64,000 nucleotides of DNA from Trichlorobacter ammonificans (GCF_933509905.1 NZ_OW150024.1:2654001-2718000), one strand, 5' to 3'. Shown: positions 9,896-22,736, counted from the first letter of the stretch. Numbers and translations are program-made. The notes: generated by a model not told the origin, from the sequence alone.

Positions 9896-11547
9896 CCGGC
9901 GACCCGCAGGACTTCTTCAATGGTGGTCAGCCCTTCGGCAGCCTTAAGCAGGCCGTCGTCCAGCAGGGAGCGCATCCCCGCCGCGCGGGCCGCCTCCAGG
10001 ATCGAGCCGCTCGAGGCCCGCTCGAACACCAGTTGCTTCACCGCGTCATCCAGCACCAGCACCTCGTTGATCGCCACCCGCCCCTGGTAACCGGTGTCGC
10101 TGCAGGAGGAGCAGCCTTTTCCCCGCTTGCCGCGGGTCATCACGTAGCCATGCTGATCGAACAGCCGCCGCTCTTCCTCGGACAGCAGATACTCCTCCTT
10201 GCAGTTGCGGCAGATCTTGCGCACCAGGCGCTGGGCGATCACCGCAGCCAGAGCCGAGGAAAGCAGGAAGGAGTCCACCTTCAGGTCCAGCAGACGGGGA
10301 ACCGCCGTCACGGCATCGTTGGTGTGGATGGTTGAAATGACCAAGTGGCCGGTGATGGCGGCCCGCACCGCGATCTGTGCCGTTGCCTCGTCACGGATCT
10401 CGCCCAGCAGCATCACGTCCGGGTCCTGGCGCATGAAATTCCGCGCTGCCAGGGCAAAGTCGAAGCCGGCCTTCTCATTCACCTGGCTCTGCTTGACAAA
10501 GCTTAAGCGATATTCCACCGGATCTTCAACGGTGATGGTATTTCGCTCCAGACGGTTCAACTCCCGCAGCGCCGCGTACAGGGTGGTGGTCTTGCCGCTG
10601 CCGGTGGGGCCGGCCACCAGGATGATGCCGTAGGATTTATTGAAGATTTTTCGAATCTGGCGCGTGGTTTCCGAGGTCATGCCCAGGGATTCAAGCCGCA
10701 AGAGCGGCCCGGCCCCGGCCAGCAGGCGCAGCACCAGGTTCTCGCCGTAGATGGTGGGCACCGTGGAAATACGCACGTCGAAGCGTTTGGAGAGAAACTC
10801 GTAGGTGAAGGCGCCGTCCTGCGGCAGCCGCTGTTCGGCGATGTCAAGCTGGGACAGCACCTTGATCCGGGAGATCAGGCCGTTGTGCGCCTGTTTCTGA
10901 ATGCAGTGGCCGTGCTGCAGCACGCCGTCGATCCGGTAGAAGACGTTGGTGACATCGCCGGAAGGACTGATATGGATGTCGGTGGCCTGCTTGCGCACGC
11001 CGTCCATCATGATCAGCTCGATCAGCTCGGCGATGGTTGCCCCGGGAATGGCGCCGGTCATCTGCTTGATGGAGGCAATCAACCGGTTCATCCGTTCCTG
11101 CACCGGATGGCTGATGAAGAAGTAGGCCTTCTCCAGGGTCTCCTGGTACTGGTCGTTATCCACCAGGAACACCCGCGGCTGCTTGCCGATCATTTTGGTG
11201 ACCGTATCCACGGCCACGATGTTGCTGGGGTTGGTGATACCAATGGCCAGGCGACCGTCCTCCACCACCGCCAGCGGTATGAAACCGCCTTTTTCGGCGG
11301 TTTCCTTGGGGACCAGCCGCAGGGCATCCTCACTGGGCTGGATTTCGGAAAGGTCGATGAAGTCGATACCGGACTGGACGGCAATGGTACGGGCGAACTC
11401 GGCGGCAGTCACGAATCCCAGCTTGATCAGCACGTCTCCCAGAATGGCGCCGGTCACCTTCTGATGCTCCAGTGCGATATGCAGCTGGGTCGGAGTAATC
11501 GTGCCCTGGGCGATCAGCAGGTCGCCAATCTTGATGGGTGCGGCCAT
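9892..11547 (-). CDS. mshE: Pilus assembly ATPase (GspE/PilB/MshE family)
   Basis: 551 residues. An N-terminal GspE-N domain (about 5-150) contains IGDLLIAQGTITPTQL, resembling the domain that in MshE binds cyclic di-GMP. The ATPase core follows, with Walker A GPTGSGKTTT, an Asp box (ITVEDPVEYR), Walker B (VMLLGEIRDEATAQ) and a His box (GHLVISTIHTND). Near residue 450-490 a CRNC...CSSC tetracysteine zinc site marks it as an assembly rather than a retraction motor. AGGAGG lies four bases before the ATG. It powers pilin polymerisation in the cytoplasm. Confidence 0.93.
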   Translation of the reverse strand: MAAPIKIGDLLIAQGTITPTQLHIALEHQKVTGAILGDVLIKLGFVTAAEFARTIAVQSGIDFIDLSEIQPSEDALRLVPKETAEKGGFIPLAVVEDGRLAIGITNPSNIVAVDTVTKMIGKQPRVFLVDNDQYQETLEKAYFFISHPVQERMNRLIASIKQMTGAIPGATIAELIELIMMDGVRKQATDIHISPSGDVTNVFYRIDGVLQHGHCIQKQAHNGLISRIKVLSQLDIAEQRLPQDGAFTYEFLSKRFDVRISTVPTIYGENLVLRLLAGAGPLLRLESLGMTSETTRQIRKIFNKSYGIILVAGPTGSGKTTTLYAALRELNRLERNTITVEDPVEYRLSFVKQSQVNEKAGFDFALAARNFMRQDPDVMLLGEIRDEATAQIAVRAAITGHLVISTIHTNDAVTAVPRLLDLKVDSFLLSSALAAVIAQRLVRKICRNCKEEYLLSEEERRLFDQHGYVMTRGKRGKGCSSCSDTGYQGRVAINEVLVLDDAVKQLVFERASSGSILEAARAAGMRSLLDDGLLKAAEGLTTIEEVLRVAG

Positions 11548-11555
11548 AACGCCTC

Positions 11556-13265
11556 CTATTCGCCTCCCACGAGGTACGGTTGGAGGACCACCACCAGTTC
11601 GGTGCGCTTGTCCTCATAGTTCTTGCGACTGAACAACGTCCCCAGCCAGGGTATGTCCCCCAGCATCGGAATCTTCTCGTCCTGCAGGGAGTTCTTGTTG
11701 GAGATCAGCCCGCCGATCACGATCATTTCGCCGCTGCGCACCTTGATGGTGGTGGACAGTTCCCGCAGATCCACGGTGGGCACGTTGATTGAAGTCTTGT
11801 TGTCGCCGCTGCCCACATCCTTGGGGTCAAGCTTGATCAGGTCGGAAATAATCGGGGTGACCGTCATGGCGATCTCTCCCCGACTGTTGATATTCGGGGC
11901 CAGGCCGATCATCATGCCGGACAGGACGTTGCTGGTCTCCACCGAAAAGGTGGTCACCGGCGGCGACGCGCTGGTGGTGGTGGAGGTAACCTTGGAAATG
12001 TAGTTGGTGTTGCGTCCCACCGACAACAGGGCGGTCTGGCCGTTCATCACGCTGATACGGGGATTGGAAAGGGTTTTCACCTCACCCTGGGTCTTGAGGG
12101 CGGTCAACAGGCCGTTGACGTTTCCGCCAGCATACCCCAGACGAAAAGTGCCTGTTTTCATTACATCGGCAGCAGTATTTGCCAGCGCGCCGAAGCCGCC
12201 GGTTATGGCTCCTGTTGAATTAAACCATTTGGCATTAGCGAGAAAGTCCCAGTCAATACCAAACGTGGTGGCATCATTTAACTGCACCTCGATGATGCGG
12301 GCCTCCACCAGCACCTGCCGGTTCAGCGACGCCTTCAGGGTATCCAGGAACTTCTCGATGGCAGCCAGGTTGGTACGGGTGGCGGTCACCATGATGGTGC
12401 CGGTCAGGCGGTTGATGACGACATTTTGTTGAGGGTGCTGGCCGCCGGGAGCTCCGGCGGCAGGGTTGCCGGAAGCCGGCCCGGTACCCGACGGATTCCC
12501 CGCAGCCCCTTCCTTCTTGTTCAACAATACATTCAACGACTTTTCCAGGGATTCCCAAAAATCAAACGCCTTTGCATCATGTTTGATGCTCTGGTTTACC
12601 GTTCCCCTAATGTTGGAGGAGCCGGAACCGCCGGAGCCGCCCGATGTTCCGGAGCCGGAGGACGATCCCGAACCGGAGCCGCCGCCGGCGGTCAGACCGG
12701 CCGCAGAGCCCAGAATATCCCCCCCCACATCGACGGAATAGCCCTGCACCATGGCCGGATGGCCCAGTTCAAATATCTTGGTGCCGGTGGCCTCCACCAG
12801 CAGGATGTTATCCCTGATGCTGTAGAAATAGTCGGCAGAATTGAGGATCGTGGAAAGGGCGTCCTCCGCCGTCACCCGCTTCAGGGTAATGGTGACCGGC
12901 CGGTCCTGCTGGATGCCGGGGCCGATGATCAGGTTCAGGCCGGCGGCATCGGCAATGACGTGCAGCACATCCCCTAGTGCCGAGTTGCGGGTCTGGATAT
13001 TAACCAGCTTGGTGCGGGCAGGGGACACATCGTCGCTGACCGGCTGGTAGTCGGGGGTCTTCAGGGGAGAAGGCTGCGGTGCGCGGTTCTGCAGCACCTG
13101 CAGGTTGGACTGCACGAAGGGTTCTTCAGAACGGGCCGCCGGTACCAGCGGTTGTTCCGCCGCCGGCCGCGGCGCCACGGGCGGTGTATTGGCGCAGGCG
13201 GCCAGCATGCCGCAGAGCAGCGCCGCCGCCACCGGACGAATCCACCTACCTGCCTTTGCAACCAT
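11556..13265 (-). CDS. mshL: Secretin lipoprotein, MshL/PilQ-like
   Basis: Outer-membrane secretin of about 569 residues. I start it at the ATG at 13265 because AGGAG lies at the stop of the upstream gene, 11 bases before it; longer in-frame starts reach 13352. The first 26 residues are a lipoprotein signal ending LAAC. A STN/N0 domain follows (LVNIQTRNSALGDVLHVIADAAGLNLIIGP), then N1-type repeats and the secretin core (from VEARIIEVQLNDATTFGIDW) with the closing VGGLI motif. A Gly/Ser-only linker encoded near 12610-12690 and a Pro/Gly/Gln-rich stretch near 12430-12500 interrupt the N1 region. It forms the pore for the pilus. Confidence 0.9.
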   Translation of the reverse strand: MVAKAGRWIRPVAAALLCGMLAACANTPPVAPRPAAEQPLVPAARSEEPFVQSNLQVLQNRAPQPSPLKTPDYQPVSDDVSPARTKLVNIQTRNSALGDVLHVIADAAGLNLIIGPGIQQDRPVTITLKRVTAEDALSTILNSADYFYSIRDNILLVEATGTKIFELGHPAMVQGYSVDVGGDILGSAAGLTAGGGSGSGSSSGSGTSGGSGGSGSSNIRGTVNQSIKHDAKAFDFWESLEKSLNVLLNKKEGAAGNPSGTGPASGNPAAGAPGGQHPQQNVVINRLTGTIMVTATRTNLAAIEKFLDTLKASLNRQVLVEARIIEVQLNDATTFGIDWDFLANAKWFNSTGAITGGFGALANTAADVMKTGTFRLGYAGGNVNGLLTALKTQGEVKTLSNPRISVMNGQTALLSVGRNTNYISKVTSTTTSASPPVTTFSVETSNVLSGMMIGLAPNINSRGEIAMTVTPIISDLIKLDPKDVGSGDNKTSINVPTVDLRELSTTIKVRSGEMIVIGGLISNKNSLQDEKIPMLGDIPWLGTLFSRKNYEDKRTELVVVLQPYLVGGE

Positions 13266-13273
13266 AGCGCCGG

Positions 13274-13747
13274 TTACTCCTGTGACACCCATACCGTTCC
13301 CCTTTGTCCCCGCAGCAGTACGCGGCTTCCCTCGATCCGTTCCAGTCGCCATCCTTTGAACGCTCCTCCCACTGTCAGCGGTGTGCCGTCGATGATCGCC
13401 GTGCCGCCACCGGAGCCGTCGTGCAGGATCATGGACACCTTCGGCAACGCCGGTCTGGGAACCGGTGCCGCAGCTACAGCCGGAGCCGCAGCACTGGCTT
13501 CCGGCTTGCCCGGCACCGTTCCGGCCACCGGCACGGGCGGAGCGGGCGGTGTCACCGGCAGCGCCAGTGTGCTGTTCTGCCAGTCCTTGCGGGCAATGGT
13601 CAGGGTGGCCGGCGCAAAGTCGGCCACCGCCCGTTCCCGGACACTCAGGGGAGGTGTAAAGCGCACCTTCTGGTAGACCAGCAGCGGCACCACCAGGCAG
13701 GCCAACACTCCCCCCACGGTCAGGGCGATGTCAAAGCGCAGGTTCAT
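13274..13747 (-). CDS. Small bitopic pilus biogenesis protein, MshK/PilP-like
   Basis: 157 residues: one N-terminal membrane helix (about 7-26), a Pro/Ala-rich linker (60-100), then a small beta domain (LPKVSMILHDGSGGGTAIIDGTPLTVGG...RVLLRGQRGTVWVS) like the C-terminal domains of MshK, PilP or GspC, which contact the secretin. Assignment is by size, topology and position between the PilO-like and secretin genes; sequence identity in this family is low. Its start overlaps the upstream gene by four bases. Its stop region carries the ribosome binding site of the secretin gene. Confidence 0.7.
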   Translation of the reverse strand: MNLRFDIALTVGGVLACLVVPLLVYQKVRFTPPLSVRERAVADFAPATLTIARKDWQNSTLALPVTPPAPPVPVAGTVPGKPEASAAAPAVAAAPVPRPALPKVSMILHDGSGGGTAIIDGTPLTVGGAFKGWRLERIEGSRVLLRGQRGTVWVSQE

Positions 13748-14286
13748 CGAGCTCCGCTCCCTCCGGCTGCCAACGGCATGAGTACGCTGCCGTCAACCGT
13801 GAACTGTCCGGCCCCGTTGCCGTCCACGACCACCTTGGTCACCACCACAAAGGGAAAGGTTTCGGTCTGCAGCCTGCCCAGCGCGTTGATTACCGTGGGG
13901 TAGCTCGGCAACGGCAGCTTGAGTGAAAAGCCGATCGATGCACTGCCGTCTTTTTTCTCCAGGGCGCTGACCGTCATCTCACCGCTGTTCAGGGCAGCCT
14001 TGATCTGGTCAAGACGCGAAAACAGCAACAACTCGGTGGAGCGTTCGCCCCCTCCCGCCGGCACCAGCTGTCTGAAATTGGCTATCTGCTCCTGCATCAG
14101 GCGCGTATCCTCCACCATCCGCGGCAGGTTGGCGACAATGGTGCGATGGGAGACCTTCAGCCGGGCCAGCGACTGCTCCGTGCGGACCATGACCGCCAGG
14201 AGGATGCCCAGCAGCGTGCAGAGGGCCAGCAGCACGATCAGGTGCCGGGAGGCTTGGCGGGTGCGGGCGAGCAGTGCGGCATTCAT
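13744..14286 (-). CDS. mshJ: PilO/MshJ-like pilus biogenesis protein
   Basis: 180 residues with one membrane helix (about 16-35, LIVLLALCTLLGILLAVMV), a coiled-coil region (to about 75) and a C-terminal ferredoxin-like half with a PilO/GspM pattern (IGFSLKLPLPSYPTVINALGRLQTETFPFVVVTKVVVDG). It probably pairs with the PilN part of the upstream protein in the inner-membrane alignment complex. Both ends overlap their neighbours by four bases. Confidence 0.75.
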   Translation of the reverse strand: MNAALLARTRQASRHLIVLLALCTLLGILLAVMVRTEQSLARLKVSHRTIVANLPRMVEDTRLMQEQIANFRQLVPAGGGERSTELLLFSRLDQIKAALNSGEMTVSALEKKDGSASIGFSLKLPLPSYPTVINALGRLQTETFPFVVVTKVVVDGNGAGQFTVDGSVLMPLAAGGSGAR

Positions 14287-15638
14287 GGCTTGTAGGTGGC
14301 TCCGACGGTAAAGACTCTGGTGCCCAGGTCCAGTTGACGGCCGGTGACGACAAGACCGGAAAGTTGCTGCAACGACGACAGAACGGTCTCAAACTCACGC
14401 TGCGCCGCGGCATAGCTGTCGCTGCTCGTGGTTCCGGTCACGTTCAGCAGGACCGTATCCTTATCGCGGGCCGCCTGTATGGCGGTAATCGTCGCACCGC
14501 TCTTCCGGACGCGCTCAAACGCCACCAGAAATCGCGGAATGTCCGGGGGAGCCAGGATCGCATTCATGGCTGCAATCAGCGGCTGGTCGGCATCACGCTG
14601 CCGTCGTGCCTCCTGATGGGCGTCATGAATGACGGCAAGGCTGGCCTCTTGCCGTTTCAGTACGGCGATATCCTGCCGCAGCTCCCTAATCGACAGGCCA
14701 CGCAGCCCGACCAGGACCAGCAGCAGCGCCAGAACGACCAGACAGCCCCGTTTCGCCTGGCGGAGCACCCCTTGCTGCGCGATCTGCATGCTGTAGGCCG
14801 CAGGCAACAGGTTGCCGGAAGCCTGCACCGGCAGGGTCGCCAACGCCAACGGCACCAGATAGTGCTGCAGCAGTTCAGCATCCGCCACAATGCCGGGAAT
14901 AGCAGAGAGCGCCGTCATGCGGGGGGGCGGCCCCTCAGGGTCGTCTTCCTGCGGCATATTCAAGGCGATGACCCGCTCCGGCCGCATTCGCAGGGTCTGA
15001 AAACAGTAGTCCAGTGTCATGGTGACGTTCTGGCGGTCAAAAAGGTCCCAGCCGTAGGCCGCGGAGGCGATGGAACGGGCAAAGACAACCGCACCGTCCT
15101 CAGCAAGAAACAACGTCTTGGTAACTCCACCGTCAAAGGCGCACAGAAGCGTGCCGTTCCCGCCGTCCTCCAGACCGCGCAGCAGCGTTGCCAGCGCGAA
15201 CGGTGCCGCCACCATGGTCTGCACGATCTTGTTGTGACGTATGAACGGCTCCAGAATCGGCTGAATATCGTCATGGGGCACCAGGCAGCAGGCCACCCTG
15301 CGGATGGTTCGACCTTCCACCGGCAGATCACCGATCACCTGTACGGCGCAGGAAAACTCCTGCAGCTCGGGATGATTGCGCGCCGCTTCGTTGCGGGCAA
15401 CCAGCGCGGTCAGCTTCGCTTCGACCGGGGGAATGGTGACGGTTTCGTAGAGGGTATCGGCAGGACTGATGGCAACCAGGTAGGAACGGGACCGATCATT
15501 CGCAAGAAAGGCATCCAGCTCGGATTCGGCGAGCGTCAGGGCGCGTTCCGGCACAAAGGCGCCGGAGGCATGGTGCCCGCTGACGATGCGGATTCCGTCC
15601 GACTCAAAACTGATCGCCGTTATCGCTGCCACCCGCAC
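14283..15638 (-). CDS. mshI: GspL-like pilus protein: PilM-like actin fold joined to PilN-like domain (MshI)
   Basis: 451 residues starting with GTG at 15638. Residues 1-270 look like a PilM/MshI actin-fold cytoplasmic domain (LLCAFDGGVTKTLFLAEDGAVVFARSI). A membrane helix at about 298-318 (GCLVVLALLLVLVGLRGL) and a periplasmic PilN-like coiled-coil plus ferredoxin-like domain follow. Having both parts in one chain is the GspL arrangement; in many type IVa pili PilM and PilN are separate. It is the first gene of the pilus operon, so the promoter should lie in 15640-15728. The actin-fold nucleotide site may be degenerate. Confidence 0.78.
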   Translation of the reverse strand: MRVAAITAISFESDGIRIVSGHHASGAFVPERALTLAESELDAFLANDRSRSYLVAISPADTLYETVTIPPVEAKLTALVARNEAARNHPELQEFSCAVQVIGDLPVEGRTIRRVACCLVPHDDIQPILEPFIRHNKIVQTMVAAPFALATLLRGLEDGGNGTLLCAFDGGVTKTLFLAEDGAVVFARSIASAAYGWDLFDRQNVTMTLDYCFQTLRMRPERVIALNMPQEDDPEGPPPRMTALSAIPGIVADAELLQHYLVPLALATLPVQASGNLLPAAYSMQIAQQGVLRQAKRGCLVVLALLLVLVGLRGLSIRELRQDIAVLKRQEASLAVIHDAHQEARRQRDADQPLIAAMNAILAPPDIPRFLVAFERVRKSGATITAIQAARDKDTVLLNVTGTTSSDSYAAAQREFETVLSSLQQLSGLVVTGRQLDLGTRVFTVGATYKP

Positions 15639-15728
15639 TCCCGCCCCACCGAGATTTCAGCGGACAAATGTAGCCGAAATGGTCGGCAATGTCCAGCTAA
15701 AGGCAGATATGACCGAGCTTCAAACAAA

Positions 15729-15755
15729 ACGGGCGGGGGAACATCCCCCGCCCGT
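15729..15755 (-). terminator. Rho-independent terminator of groEL
   Basis: A perfect 12-bp inverted repeat (ACGGGCGGGGGA at 15729-15740 and its complement at 15744-15755) with a three-base loop. On the minus strand it is followed by TTTTGTTTG, a usable T-run. It lies about 45 bp beyond the groEL stop and just before the pilus operon, so it should isolate the two transcripts. Confidence 0.9.
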
Positions 15756-15797
15756 CTGTGCAACAGAACAGCAACAACGTCGAATTCCCGATGACGC

Positions 15798-17586
<1,789 letters not shown>

Positions 17587-17593
17587 TGAGGTT

Positions 17594-17884
17594 TTAGTTC
17601 TCGATTACCGCCAGAACGTCGTCCTCGCGCATCATCAGATACTCCTCGCCGTCCACCTTCACTTCGGTACCGGCATACTTGCCGAACAGGATGGAGTCGC
17701 CAACCTTCACATCCAGGGGAGCGCACTTGCCTTCGTCGTTCTTCTTGCCGTTACCCACGGCAATGACTTCGCCCTTCTGGGGCTTTTCCTTGGCGGTATC
17801 CGGGATGTACAGGCCGCCGGCAGTCTTCTCCTCGCCATCCAGGCGCTTCACGATGATACGGTCATGCAGAGGTCTCAGCTTCAT
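17594..17884 (-). CDS. groS: Co-chaperonin GroES
   Basis: 96 residues with the GroES signature at the N-terminus ([19 protein letters not shown]) and the mobile loop region ([19 protein letters not shown]). It caps the GroEL ring. AAAGGAG lies upstream of the ATG. It is the first gene of the operon and is read from the promoter and CIRCE operator at 17936-18000. Confidence 0.99.
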   Translation of the reverse strand: MKLRPLHDRIIVKRLDGEEKTAGGLYIPDTAKEKPQKGEVIAVGNGKKNDEGKCAPLDVKVGDSILFGKYAGTEVKVDGEEYLMMREDDVLAVIEN

Positions 17885-17935
17885 CTCATCTTCTCCTTTC
17901 GCTACTATGGTGGTGTACCTGTATGCGGTGGTCTG

Positions 17936-17962
17936 CTAGCACTCTTTCCCAGCGAGTGCTAA
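17936..17962 (-). promoter_or_regulatory. CIRCE operator (HrcA binding site)
   Basis: CTAGCACTC-N9-GAGTGCTAA, one base away from the consensus TTAGCACTC-N9-GAGTGCTAA. It sits about 50 bp before groES, just downstream of the predicted -10, so bound HrcA would block transcription. hrcA itself is not in the window. Confidence 0.95.
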
Positions 17963-17971
17963 CAGGGTTCA

Positions 17972-18000
17972 TATATAATGAGCCTGTTCGGAAAAATCAA
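17972..18000 (-). promoter_or_regulatory. Sigma-70 promoter of groES-groEL
   Basis: On the minus strand: TTGATT (17995-18000), a 17-bp spacer and TATATA (17972-17977). The start point would fall near 17965, directly at the edge of the CIRCE operator. Confidence 0.85.
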
Positions 18001-18028
18001 GGGGGAGAGATACATTTTTTTGCTATAG

Positions 18029-20119
<2,091 letters not shown>

Positions 20120-20172
20120 AACGCCTCAGACCCCATGGTGACGCATGAGCCGTTTTTTTGTGGTGTTTTTGC

Positions 20173-21570
20173 TTACAACTGCGCCAAAGCCCGCTCCACC
20201 ACCGCCTGGGAAGAAGCAACGCAATCGTTCAGCCCCACTCCCCGGAAGGCGTTGCCGGTAAGCAGCAACCCGCGATGGCGACCGGCCCGTTCTTCGATCG
20301 CCTCCAGCCGCTGGCCATGCCCGGCAACGTACTGGGGAATGGCGCGCCCATGGCGGATGACCCGGCTGAAACAGGGAACAGCGCTAATCCCCATGGAAAC
20401 GCGCAAGTCGTCCCGTACCAGCTGCAGCAACTGCTCCTCAGGGAGGGCCAGCAGCTCCGGGCGGCAGGCACCGCCGGCCATGCTGCGCAGCAGCGCCCGC
20501 CCCTGCGGCGCCCGCTCCTCGAACATGCTGGAGTCCCAAAGCGTCCCCAGTACCGTGCGCCCCTCTTCCTTGGGCACCAGGAAGCCGAAACCGTCCAGCT
20601 GATGCCCCAGTCCCCTGGTTTCAAAACCGCAGCAGATCACGTTGAGGGTGGCATAGGGGATGGCCCGCAGCAGGTCGGCCAGCGGCTGGTCCAGCGCCTC
20701 CAGCATGGTGGCGGCAGCGTAGGCGGGGGCCGCCATGATGACCAGATCAGCGGAAAACAGCATGCCGTCGCTGGTCTTGATGATCCAGGCGCTGCCGTTC
20801 CACTCCACCCGCGACACCGTGCAGCCCGTGACCAGGCGCTCGCCGAGTTGCGCCGCCAGCGTGTCGGTCAGAAACTGAATCCCCTCCCTGAAGGAGGTCA
20901 GGGTACCGCCGGGACCGGCCGCGGAGCTGCTGACCTTCCCCTCCGCCCGTTCCTGCTTCTTTTTTCTGGCCAGAGCCACCATCGCCTTGAACAGCCCGCC
21001 GTACTCCCGCTCCAGTTCGGCAATGCGCGGGAAGCAGGAGGCAAGGGACATGGTTTCCGGGTCTCCGGCAAAGATGCCGGAGGCCATTGGCGCAATCAGC
21101 TTGCGCAGCGCCTCATCCCCCAGACGGCGGCGGCCGAAGGCAGCCAGGGTCTCATCAACCCCGACGGGAGGGGGAGCGGCAAAAGGCTCTGCCAGCAGAC
21201 GCAGCTTGCCCGGCCAGGACAAAAGCCGGCTTTTCAGAAAGGAGGGGCCGTTCTCGGGCAGGCGGTGCAGCTCGCCACCGGTAAAAATGTAGCGCTTGCG
21301 GGCATTGTCGTTGCTTTTGTGCAGGCGATCCGTGATACCCAGCCCGACGCACAGATCCAGAGTCTGGGGCTTGTTGTCCAGGAAACCGTTGGGACCCCAT
21401 TCGCAAAGAAACCCGTCCTCCCGCACCGACCGGATCTTGCCGCCGGCCCGCCCTTCCTGTTCCAGCAGCCGGATATCCAGGGTTTTACCCATAGCTCTCG
21501 CCCGTTCTCCCAACAGCCACGCAGTTGAAAGGCCCGATATGCCGCCACCGATTACGACTACCCTGGTCAT
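20173..21570 (-). CDS. hemG: Protoporphyrinogen oxidase (HemG/HemY type, FAD-dependent)
   Basis: 465 residues from the ATG at 21570, chosen because AAGGA lies upstream and the dinucleotide-binding motif VVVIGGGISGLSTAWLL then starts at residue 4. The amine-oxidase fold (AGGKIRSVREDGFLCEWGPNGFLDNKP) and the closing NAFRGVGLNDCVASSQ motif fit HemY-type protoporphyrinogen oxidase, which turns protoporphyrinogen IX into protoporphyrin IX before iron insertion. It is separate from the heme block at 25-33 kb but serves the same pathway. The longer frame to 21645 runs into a repeat-rich spacer. Confidence 0.92.
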   Translation of the reverse strand: MTRVVVIGGGISGLSTAWLLGERARAMGKTLDIRLLEQEGRAGGKIRSVREDGFLCEWGPNGFLDNKPQTLDLCVGLGITDRLHKSNDNARKRYIFTGGELHRLPENGPSFLKSRLLSWPGKLRLLAEPFAAPPPVGVDETLAAFGRRRLGDEALRKLIAPMASGIFAGDPETMSLASCFPRIAELEREYGGLFKAMVALARKKKQERAEGKVSSSAAGPGGTLTSFREGIQFLTDTLAAQLGERLVTGCTVSRVEWNGSAWIIKTSDGMLFSADLVIMAAPAYAAATMLEALDQPLADLLRAIPYATLNVICCGFETRGLGHQLDGFGFLVPKEEGRTVLGTLWDSSMFEERAPQGRALLRSMAGGACRPELLALPEEQLLQLVRDDLRVSMGISAVPCFSRVIRHGRAIPQYVAGHGQRLEAIEERAGRHRGLLLTGNAFRGVGLNDCVASSQAVVERALAQL

Positions 21571-21599
21571 GATTTTTTCCTTAAGGGATACCAAATTAT

Positions 21600-21716
21600 T
21601 ATCCCCCTCCCTGCCCCTCCCCCACGAGGGGAGGGAACACACCACTGCTTCTCAAGTAAGCACGCAACCACCTCCCCCCAGCGGAGGGAGGTGGGGAGAG
21701 GGAACGAGACAACCTA
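21600..21716. repeat. Hairpin-rich intergenic repeat, probable terminator of the TPR gene
   Basis: Two GC-rich near-palindromes: CCCTCCCC-CACG-AGGGGAGGG near 21614-21634, and a CACCTCC...GGAGGTG structure near 21671-21697. They fill the space between the TPR gene and hemG, both on the minus strand. No clean T-run follows, so this may be a dispersed repeat more than a classical terminator. Confidence 0.5.
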
Positions 21717-22736
21717 TCAGCGGTCCAGCACCCGTATCCGTTCCCGCGCCGCTTCCCTGATCTGGTTGCCGGCATCGGGCAGTACCAGGATATCACGGTA
21801 CAGGCGCAGTGCCTCGACTTTTTCCTGCCGCCATTCCAGAATACGCGCCATACCCAACGTGCCGCGGGGGTCACCGCCACCGGACAGCCGCCGGTAGCTT
21901 TCCAGGGCGCTGTCCAGCGAGCCGGCCTTTTCCTGCGACAACGCCAGATTGTAGAGCGCTTCGCGATGGGAGGGATCGATGGCGGTCGCCCGCTCGAACC
22001 ATTGGCGCGCTTCCGAAAGCAGCCCCAGACGGTACTGGGCGATACCGCCGTTGACCATGGCCGAAACGTATTCCGGTTTGATGGCCAGGATCTGTTGCAC
22101 CATGACCAGCGCCTCGCGGTACATCCCCAGATGCAGCATGGCGCTGGCCACGTTGTTCATGATCCGGTAATTGCCGGGATCGGCTTCCAGGGCCTTCTGG
22201 TAGGACCTGAGCGCCTGCAGGTAATCGCCCCTGACCTCAGCGTTGCGCGCGGCAAACAGGTAGGCACCGGCCGTTGTCTGGTCCCGGGGCACCGCCTTCT
22301 TTTCCGCCTGCGGTTCAGCGGCCGGCGCAGCCGGACGAGGAGCCGGCGCGGCGGGCGCGGACCGCTTTACGGTGGTGGCATACGTCGTCAGACGGACTTT
22401 TTCCTGGTGCGGCACCACTTCTAGGGCCGGCGCAGGCGGCGCGCTCGACACCTGCCGCTGTACCACCGGTGCCGGCGGAACCGGGACCGCCGTTGTTTCA
22501 GAGCGCGGCATCGGACGCACCGGGGTGTTCAGTTTCAGATAGAGCACCAGCAGAGCGCCACCCGCCACCAGCACCGCTGCCAGCCCGCCCAGCAGCAGAA
22601 ATTTTCTGCGTTCGGCTCCCCGCTCGGCAGCCCCCTTGCCGGCAGAGCTGCTCACCGCCTGCACAACTCCCGGCGGGATATCCCCCTTGGCCTGGGTCGG
22701 CTCGTTCTTTTTCAGCAGCTTGGCAAGAATACTCAT
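21717..22736 (-). CDS. TPR-repeat membrane protein, MshN-like
   Basis: About 339 residues from the ATG at 22736 (GAGAGG upstream). A basic N-terminus is followed by one membrane helix (about 46-67, FLLLGGLAAVLVAGGALLVLYL) and a long Pro/Ala linker (70-150). At least four tetratricopeptide repeats come next (NAEVRGDYLQALRSYQKALEADPGNYRIMNN and so on). MSHA pilus operons carry a protein of this design, MshN. It lies next to two prepilin genes, so a role in the pilus system of 7.7-15.6 kb is likely, though chaperonin, ligase and hemG genes lie between. Confidence 0.8.
   Translation of the reverse strand: MSILAKLLKKNEPTQAKGDIPPGVVQAVSSSAGKGAAERGAERRKFLLLGGLAAVLVAGGALLVLYLKLNTPVRPMPRSETTAVPVPPAPVVQRQVSSAPPAPALEVVPHQEKVRLTTYATTVKRSAPAAPAPRPAAPAAEPQAEKKAVPRDQTTAGAYLFAARNAEVRGDYLQALRSYQKALEADPGNYRIMNNVASAMLHLGMYREALVMVQQILAIKPEYVSAMVNGGIAQYRLGLLSEARQWFERATAIDPSHREALYNLALSQEKAGSLDSALESYRRLSGGGDPRGTLGMARILEWRQEKVEALRLYRDILVLPDAGNQIREAARERIRVLDR

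Noticed and set aside
8663-10090. 475-codon open frame antisense to the GspF and GspE genes
   Set aside because: The two minus-strand genes have full family motifs and operon overlaps, while the plus-strand translation is Gln/His/Asp-rich and unlike any family.
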